DNA of 10,558 bases from an uncultured bacterium. GTDB lineage: Bacteria > Cyanobacteriota > Vampirovibrionia > Gastranaerophilales > Gastranaerophilaceae. This document shows, one piece after another, positions 7,256 to 10,558 of this stretch (position 1 is the first letter of the stretch; every line of letters begins with the position of its first letter). Made by a program: the position numbers and the translations under genes. The stretch spans positions 1-10,558 of the forward strand of contig CACZPB010000142.1 of assembly GCA_902782905.1 (NCBI GenBank), written 5' to 3'. Under the pieces are notes generated by a model. The model did not search any database. It was not told the origin of the DNA and saw nothing but the letters and a program-made list of their open reading frames with translations.

Positions 7256-7264
7256 ATTTTACCA
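7256..7264 (-). promoter_or_regulatory. Extended -10 box 6 nt before ispE
   Basis: The - strand reads TGGTAAAAT, followed by TTTTAT and the ATG. Initiation 6-8 nt downstream of the -10 box would fall at the start codon. No good -35 match is seen; extended -10 promoters often do without one. Confidence 0.55.
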
Positions 7265-7273
7265 TATAAAACC

Positions 7274-7312
7274 AAGAATAAAGCCCCTTTCGGAAGAGAA
7301 ACAAAAGGAGCC
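7274..7312 (-). terminator. Intrinsic terminator of the small RNA
   Basis: On the - strand, GCTCCTTT (7304-7311) pairs with AAAGGGGC (7283-7290) as an 8-bp stem with one U-G pair. The loop is 13 nt, and TTTATTCTT follows the stem. It stops transcription 24-30 nt before the ispE start codon. Confidence 0.7.
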
Positions 7313-7431
7313 AAGGCTAATTATTATGAAGAAAAGATTTTGAGCTAAAGAAGTAAGCCGAACACACACATAATGCCTAATCAAATTTTAGCGTCGAAAT
7401 CCGACAATATCACTCGTTGCCTTCGACTTAC
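7274..7431 (-). ncRNA. Candidate structured small RNA, about 158 nt, unknown family
   Basis: This segment lies in the 252-nt gap between the flavoprotein gene and ispE. Numbering from the predicted +1 at 7431, bases 1-10 (GTAAGTCGAA) pair fully with bases 70-79 (TTCGGCTTAC), with one G-U pair. Inside, TGTCG-GATTT-CGACG (26-40) forms a small hairpin. Other pairings compete: GCTAAA 40-45 with TTTAGC 83-88, and AAGGC 9-13 with GCCTT 115-119, which could act as a switch. An intrinsic terminator ends the transcript. A promoter sits so that +1 is the first base of the 10-bp stem. I see no tmRNA, SRP, RNase P or named riboswitch consensus, and 6S is unlikely because the 5' end does not pair with the 3' end. 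The alternative is an attenuating leader for ispE, but ispE has its own promoter after the terminator. Confidence 0.6.
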
Positions 7432-7437
7432 ATTTTT

Positions 7438-7466
7438 ATTTTAGCATCCTTTAAAATGTTTCTTAA
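7438..7466 (-). promoter_or_regulatory. Promoter of the small RNA
   Basis: On the - strand there is TTAAGA (7461-7466, 4 of 6 to TTGACA), a 17-bp spacer and TAAAAT (7438-7443), preceded by TGC to give the extended -10 TGCTAAAAT. The predicted +1 at 7431 is the G that opens the 10-bp stem. The same nonamer serves rseP. Confidence 0.6.
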
Positions 7467-7493
7467 TCTGCTTAAGTACTAACTCTAAAGGAT
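7446..7493. repeat. 8-bp inverted repeat around the small-RNA -35 region
   Basis: ATCCTTTA (7446-7453) and TAAAGGAT (7486-7493) are exact complements separated by 32 bases. They flank the -35 box of the small-RNA promoter. A second TATAAT (7492-7497, - strand) overlaps the far arm. There is no U-tract after it, so it is not a clear terminator of the flavoprotein gene. It could be an operator or chance. Confidence 0.3.
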
Positions 7494-7501
7494 TATATAC
7501 A

Positions 7502-8851
7502 CTAATATAGCTTGCTTTTTAAAATTTGTGCCGCGGATATTAAAATATCAATACTTGTTGAAAAAGGTGGTGCATAAGTTAAGTCAGCATCAATCAACTG
7601 TTCAACTGTTATACCCTGTAAAAGTCCTACAGAGATTGTGTTTATCCTTTTGTCAGCATCACCGCACCCTATCGCCTGTGCACCCAAAATTTTATGAGAG
7701 CGTCTGTCTGCAATAATTTTCAGTGTAATATTTTTCACCTCCGGCATATAGCCCGCTTTGTCTCTTTTTGTTATGACAACTGAAACGGCATCATACCCGA
7801 GTTTTAGCGCATCTTTTTCGGTAAGTCCAGTTTTAGAAATATTTAGTGCCATATACCTTAAAACCGCAGAGCCTAAAACACCTTCAAAATCGTCAACACC
7901 ACCGCAAACATTAATAGCGGCAACTCTTCCTTCTTTATTGGCTGTAGAACCCAAAGGTAACCAAACAGGTGTATGAGATATCATATTTATTTTTTCAGCA
8001 CAATCCCCGCAAGCATAAATATCAGGAATACTTGTTTCCATTCGGCTATTTACTTTAATAGCGCCTGTTGGACCAAGCTCAACCCCTGCATCTTTTGCAA
8101 TATCAACCGCCGGCTTTACACCGGCAGTTACAACAACCATATCCGTCTCAAACCCATAACCTTTGGATGTAATAACATCCAGAACTCTATCAGCGTCAAG
8201 TATCTCACTAACAGTATCTTCGTTAATAATTTTTACCAAGCCTTCTGAATTTTCCAGAATATATTCTTGCACAAGCGAAGATATATCTTCATCAAGCATT
8301 GACAGCACAAAGGGCGCCGCTTCAACAAGAGTTACACGTTTCTTATTCTTGACAAATGCCTCAATAAGCTCGATTGCAATATATCCGCCGCCTACAATGG
8401 TTATATGTTCAGCTTCCTTCATGCCAGCTTTTAGTGCAATTCCGTCATCAAGAGTTCTGAGAGTATAAATTTGCTTCATATCTTTATTAACAAACTCTGG
8501 TATAAATGCGTTAGCGCCGGTTGCCAGAACAAGTTTGTCGTACTCAACAAACTGCCACTCCTCGGTATCAAGCTTTTTTACAACAATTTTTTTGTCCGCG
8601 GGAAGAATTTTAGTAACTTCTTCACGCGTATGAATTTGTATTCCGCTTTTTTCAAATTCTTCTTTCGTACGCACAATAAGCTGTTGCCAATCCTGAAAAT
8701 CTCCGCCGATATAGTATGGCATGCCGCAAGCAGAATAAGAAACAAAGTTATCTTTTGTATAAATATGAACTTCCGCATCTGGAAGCATTCTCTTTGATTT
8801 AGCAGCGGTTTTGGCACCCGCCGCAACTCCGCCTATAATAATAATTCTCAT
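7502..8851 (-). CDS. CoA-disulfide reductase / NADH oxidase-type flavoprotein
   Basis: This is a two-dinucleotide-domain flavoprotein disulfide reductase with a single redox cysteine. Relatives reduce CoA disulfide or oxidise NADH with O2 or peroxide. From M1 at 8851, the FAD-binding MRIIIIGGVAAGAK opens the protein and the active-site motif SYSACGMPYY contains C42. ATGA is at 110-113, and the second Rossmann motif is VGGGYIAIE (153-161), with E177 at the end of the next strand favouring NADH. The FAD motif YACGDC is at 279-284, and the dimerisation domain ends with the family signature YAPPFS (426-431). The length of 449 is normal, with no C-terminal rhodanese domain. The open frame extends to an ATG at 8875, but the family start is the second ATG, and the promoter TTGACC-17-AATAAT ends 6 nt before it. 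In a gut anaerobe, a role in oxygen defence or thiol balance is plausible. Substrate cannot be decided from sequence. Confidence 0.92.
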   Translation of the reverse strand: MRIIIIGGVAAGAKTAAKSKRMLPDAEVHIYTKDNFVSYSACGMPYYIGGDFQDWQQLIVRTKEEFEKSGIQIHTREEVTKILPADKKIVVKKLDTEEWQFVEYDKLVLATGANAFIPEFVNKDMKQIYTLRTLDDGIALKAGMKEAEHITIVGGGYIAIELIEAFVKNKKRVTLVEAAPFVLSMLDEDISSLVQEYILENSEGLVKIINEDTVSEILDADRVLDVITSKGYGFETDMVVVTAGVKPAVDIAKDAGVELGPTGAIKVNSRMETSIPDIYACGDCAEKINMISHTPVWLPLGSTANKEGRVAAINVCGGVDDFEGVLGSAVLRYMALNISKTGLTEKDALKLGYDAVSVVITKRDKAGYMPEVKNITLKIIADRRSHKILGAQAIGCGDADKRINTISVGLLQGITVEQLIDADLTYAPPFSTSIDILISAAQILKSKLY

Positions 8852-8857
8852 ACAGAA

Positions 8858-8886
8858 ATTATTTATTAGGGGCATAGTGTGGTCAA
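8858..8886 (-). promoter_or_regulatory. Promoter of the flavoprotein gene
   Basis: On the - strand there is TTGACC (8881-8886, 5 of 6), a 17-bp spacer and AATAAT (8858-8863, 5 of 6), ending exactly 6 nt before the ATG at 8851. It is the best full promoter in the window. It would start transcription at the start codon and excludes the upstream ATG at 8875, which lies between the boxes. Confidence 0.7.
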
Positions 8887-8904
8887 TTGTACAGTTTTCT
8901 ATAT

Positions 8905-9003
8905 CTATTTGTGCACAATTAGTGTTATATCATTGAAAACAACAAATATCATCAATATTATTAAAAGCGAGAAAAATACCATTGAAATTGTCTCAATAAT
9001 TTT
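8905..9003 (-). pseudogene. rseP: Detached C-terminal coding segment of rseP after in-frame TAG
   Basis: Directly after the rseP TAG (9004-9006), the same frame stays open for 32 codons to a second TAG at 8905-8907. The residues run KIIETISMVFF, then a strongly hydrophobic stretch, then IFVVFNDITLIVHK. This matches the last transmembrane helix of RseP proteins and the FND motif just after it. With it, the protein would be about 453 residues, the normal family length. It has no start or ribosome site of its own. It is either the dead 3' end of a truncated gene, a read-through extension, or the result of a sequencing or assembly error at one base. Confidence 0.8.
8909..8918. promoter_or_regulatory. 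10-bp palindrome upstream of the flavoprotein promoter
   Basis: TTGTGCACAA is a perfect palindrome 22 bp upstream of the TTGACC -35 box. It resembles the half-sites of redox repressors such as Rex (TTGTGA...TCACAA) but lacks their central spacer. It could be an operator for the redox gene. It also lies in the codons after the rseP TAG, so chance is possible. Confidence 0.25.
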
Positions 9004-10266
9004 CTAGTTTAACGGTCTGCCCATTATTTTTTCAATAAGTAAAAACATCAAGTGTCCGCCATCAAGCGCCGGAATCGGTAAAATATTCAAGATTGCAAGG
9101 TTCATGGAAATAAGTGCCGCAAGCAATATTCCTGAAGCCTTACCGCTTTTTTCTATCATATCTCCGCCAATTTTTGTAATAGCAACAACTCCATGCATGT
9201 CCTTAAGTGGAATATTACCGGTAAACAATTGACCTAATGAGTACATCATTGTGTATGTATTATCCCAAAGGTAAACCCAGCTCTCTTTGACAACTGCTAC
9301 CGGAGTTTTTGTCTCAATCATAGTTTGTTTTGTTGCAAGCCCTATACCAATAATTCCTTTTTCATCAGGATAAATCGGATTTAGTGCAATTTCTCTACCC
9401 TCTCTTAAAACTGTCAAATTAATAGGGTGTTTACCGTTTGAAAGAGCCTTTGCGACATCCAAAAGAGTATACTTGCCATCTGATATATAGACAGATTTAC
9501 CATCAATATTTTTTACCAAATCCGCTAAATCAGGGCTAATTTTTTCACCATCCGGCTTAAAATATTTTGCACCCTTAAGTGCATATTTATCCATAGTTAT
9601 AACTTCTTGTGACAATTCTTCCGGAAGTCTTATTGCTAACCCTGAAGGTATTTCTTCATCACGAGAAAGAGCAGGGTTTAACTCTTTTAGTTTTGCATAA
9701 TTTGCCTCAATAGCTTCTTCGGTTATTCTTCCATTATTCTTTGCACTATTTTTAACTATAGTTACAAGCGAATAAACATTATTAATATCACACCCGTTAG
9801 CTTTTAAAATTCTGTCGCCTTTTTGCAGACCTGAGTCCCAAATACTGGCTTCTTTTGGTGCACTGATTTCTCCTGCATATATTTCATAATTACCTGACGG
9901 AAGTTTGCCGGAAACAACTGCAACCAGTATAACAAGAGCAATTGCGCAAACGACGTTGGAAATAACACCCGCTGACACAACAATAGCTTTTTGCCAAGCC
10001 GGCTTATTAATAAATCTCTCTGGAGAGTCTTTAGGCAAGTCACAGTCTTTCTCATCGTCGGGGAAAGAAACGTATCCGCCCAACAGAAAAGCATGTACCA
10101 AAATCTCCACATCGCCGACTTTTTTACTAAACAAAGTAGGACCGATAGGAAGTCCGAAGCCAAACTTATCAACCCTTATCCCAAAAGCACGTGCAGCAAA
10201 AAAATGTCCTGCTTCATGTACCAGTATCAACAAACTTAACAGCAAAATCATTATTAAAATCGACAT
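9004..10266 (-). CDS. rseP: RseP-type site-2 intramembrane zinc protease, C-terminally truncated
   Basis: Site-2 protease of the inner membrane. Relatives cut anti-sigma factors and signal-peptide remnants within the membrane. TM1 holds the zinc site H17-E18-A-G-H21, and GGYVSF (63-68) follows. After KPAWQK comes TM2 (about 94-118), with SAGVISN at its start. A periplasmic PDZ region starts near residue 128, with GLQKGDRILKANG, and a second degenerate PDZ follows (about 255-330). TM3 (about 380-400) runs into the second metal site NILPIPALDGG (N394, D402). The protein then stops at GRPLN420, although the frame after the TAG still encodes the expected final helix (8905-9003). All catalytic residues remain, so activity is possible but uncertain. 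The ATG at 10266 has GAGGAG 5 nt upstream and an extended -10 TGCTAAAAT at 10297-10305. The family is certain; whether the product is functional is not. Confidence 0.93.
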   Translation of the reverse strand: MSILIMILLLSLLILVHEAGHFFAARAFGIRVDKFGFGLPIGPTLFSKKVGDVEILVHAFLLGGYVSFPDDEKDCDLPKDSPERFINKPAWQKAIVVSAGVISNVVCAIALVILVAVVSGKLPSGNYEIYAGEISAPKEASIWDSGLQKGDRILKANGCDINNVYSLVTIVKNSAKNNGRITEEAIEANYAKLKELNPALSRDEEIPSGLAIRLPEELSQEVITMDKYALKGAKYFKPDGEKISPDLADLVKNIDGKSVYISDGKYTLLDVAKALSNGKHPINLTVLREGREIALNPIYPDEKGIIGIGLATKQTMIETKTPVAVVKESWVYLWDNTYTMMYSLGQLFTGNIPLKDMHGVVAITKIGGDMIEKSGKASGILLAALISMNLAILNILPIPALDGGHLMFLLIEKIMGRPLN

Positions 10267-10296
10267 AAACTCTCCTCATCAAAATATCTTTATCAC

Positions 10297-10305
10297 ATTT
10301 TAGCA
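10297..10305 (-). promoter_or_regulatory. Extended -10 box of rseP
   Basis: The - strand reads TGCTAAAAT, identical to the small-RNA promoter element. Transcription would start near 10290, leaving about 24 nt of leader with GAGGAG (10272-10277) 5 nt before the ATG. No good -35 box is seen. This makes rseP independent of anything further right. Confidence 0.55.
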
Positions 10306-10402
10306 TAAATAAAGAGTATATAATGCATCAAAAAATATATTTGGGTGTATAAATTCATGCTGTTTTGTATGAATATTTATTTTATTTATTTGACACCTTC
10401 TA

Positions 10403-10445
10403 TTTTCTTTCTCTCTTTTGTTGCGAAGAAAAGAGAGAAAGAAAA
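10403..10445. repeat. Perfect 17-bp inverted repeat, pyrimidine then purine
   Basis: TTTTCTTTCTCTCTTTT (10403-10419) and its exact complement (10429-10445) flank the 9-nt loop GTTGCGAAG. No U-tract follows on either strand, so it is not a typical terminator. It would form a long RNA hairpin or a DNA cruciform. Confidence 0.9.
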
Positions 10446-10469
10446 CAGAAGCAAAAAGAAAGAGAGAAA
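10430..10469. repeat. Homopurine mirror repeat
   Basis: The purine arm at 10430-10445 and the arm at 10454-10469 (AAAAGAAAGAGAGAAA) are exact 16-nt mirror images around CAGAAGCA. From 10426 to 10469 there are only two pyrimidines. Such mirror tracts can form intramolecular triplex (H-) DNA. Confidence 0.8.
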
Positions 10470-10493
10470 CCCGCGACCGAATGGATAACCATA

Positions 10494-10508
10494 TCACCCT
10501 TCGGGTGA
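10494..10508. repeat. Short hairpin TCACCC-TTC-GGGTGA
   Basis: A 6-bp perfect stem with a 3-nt loop. No U-tract follows on either strand. It belongs to the repeat-rich block at the right edge. Confidence 0.6.
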
Positions 10509-10525
10509 AAGACCAAATTGATGTA

Positions 10526-10540
10526 GCGGGCTAAGCCCGC
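10526..10540. repeat. Short GC-rich hairpin GCGGGC-TAA-GCCCGC
   Basis: A 6-bp perfect GC stem with loop TAA, 17 bases after the previous hairpin. Its GC content stands out against the AT-rich surroundings. No U-tract follows. Confidence 0.6.
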
Positions 10541-10558
10541 ACTCTTACGCTCACTAGC

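Larger units (their letters stand above)
10267..10558. other. Gene-free, repeat-rich intergenic region at the right edge
   Basis: This stretch of 290 bases carries the rseP leader and promoter on its left. After about 10390 the composition changes sharply: purine/pyrimidine tracts, then a GC-richer block with two short hairpins. I find no convincing gene. The one open frame across it (about 65 codons, - strand) has no ribosome site, and its Phe/Lys-rich product simply follows the repeat. It looks like a non-coding, possibly multicopy, intergenic element that continues past the window. Confidence 0.5.

Noticed and set aside
7274..7431. 6S RNA, tmRNA or SRP RNA as the identity of the small RNA
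   Set aside because: The 5' end pairs with bases 70-79 rather than the 3' end (against 6S), there is no tRNA-like CCA end or tag frame (against tmRNA), and there is no SRP loop consensus.
8852..8875. Upstream ATG at 8875 as the start of the flavoprotein
   Set aside because: It would add eight residues (PLINNFC region) before the FAD-binding start normal for the family, and it lies between the -35 and -10 boxes of the promoter.
8905..9006. TAG read as a sense codon throughout this genome
   Set aside because: Flagellin, ispE, the flavoprotein, the 626-aa and the 155-aa genes all end with TAG, and flagellin, ispE and the flavoprotein do so at the family-normal C-terminus. Global recoding is therefore unlikely.
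10300..10497. Small - strand open frame of about 65 codons with a Phe/Lys-rich product
   Set aside because: No ribosome site, and its composition is just the translated pyrimidine/purine repeat. It also runs through the perfect 17-bp palindrome and the rseP promoter side.

Overview
The window most likely comes from a non-photosynthetic gut relative of the cyanobacteria (Vampirovibrionia/Melainabacteria, order Gastranaerophilales). I infer this from the low GC content and from the combination of flagellin, Kdo (LPS) synthesis and the MEP pathway. Two hypothetical membrane or secreted proteins also fit, one of them with an N-terminal 'PSFKSLG' tag of a kind I recall from that order. The Kdo phosphatase indicates an outer membrane with LPS. 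The assignment rests on gene content and recall, not on a search.

Layout. The left edge holds the 3' part of a flagellin gene on the + strand (2-832), closed by a strong hairpin terminator (862-904). Everything else reads on the - strand. In transcription order from the right edge: rseP (site-2 protease, 10266-9004), a CoA-disulfide reductase/NADH oxidase-type flavoprotein (8851-7502), a probable standalone small RNA (7431-7274), ispE (7249-6407), kdsC (6364-5828), a 626-aa membrane protein of unknown function (5694-3814), nadD (3790-3233) overlapping yqeK (3249-2647), a 382-aa exported protein (2609-1461) and a 155-aa hypothetical (1385-918). The last 290 bases hold no convincing gene. They are dense in inverted and mirror repeats and look like a multicopy intergenic element. 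Both edges are plausible multicopy sequences, which would explain assembly breaks there.

The genes are mostly housekeeping: envelope proteolysis, isoprenoid precursor synthesis, LPS sugar synthesis, NAD synthesis, Ap4A breakdown and thiol/oxygen redox. They are not one operon. Almost every gene has its own readable -10 box.

The most notable observations are these. (1) rseP is cut by an in-frame TAG. The 32 codons after it still encode the family's final transmembrane helix, ending with the FND motif. (2) Four genes (ispE, nadD, the flavoprotein and the 382-aa gene) have a -10 box ending exactly 6 nt before the ATG and no Shine-Dalgarno sequence, which predicts leaderless mRNAs. Four others have Shine-Dalgarno sites and longer leaders. 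(3) A 158-nt RNA with its own promoter, a 5' end that begins at the first base of a 10-bp stem, and an intrinsic terminator lies between the flavoprotein gene and ispE and matches no family I recognise. (4) A pyrimidine arm, its exact complement and a mirror copy sit together at 10403-10469, an arrangement that could form a triplex. I see no CRISPR array, tRNA, rRNA, insertion sequence or defence system.
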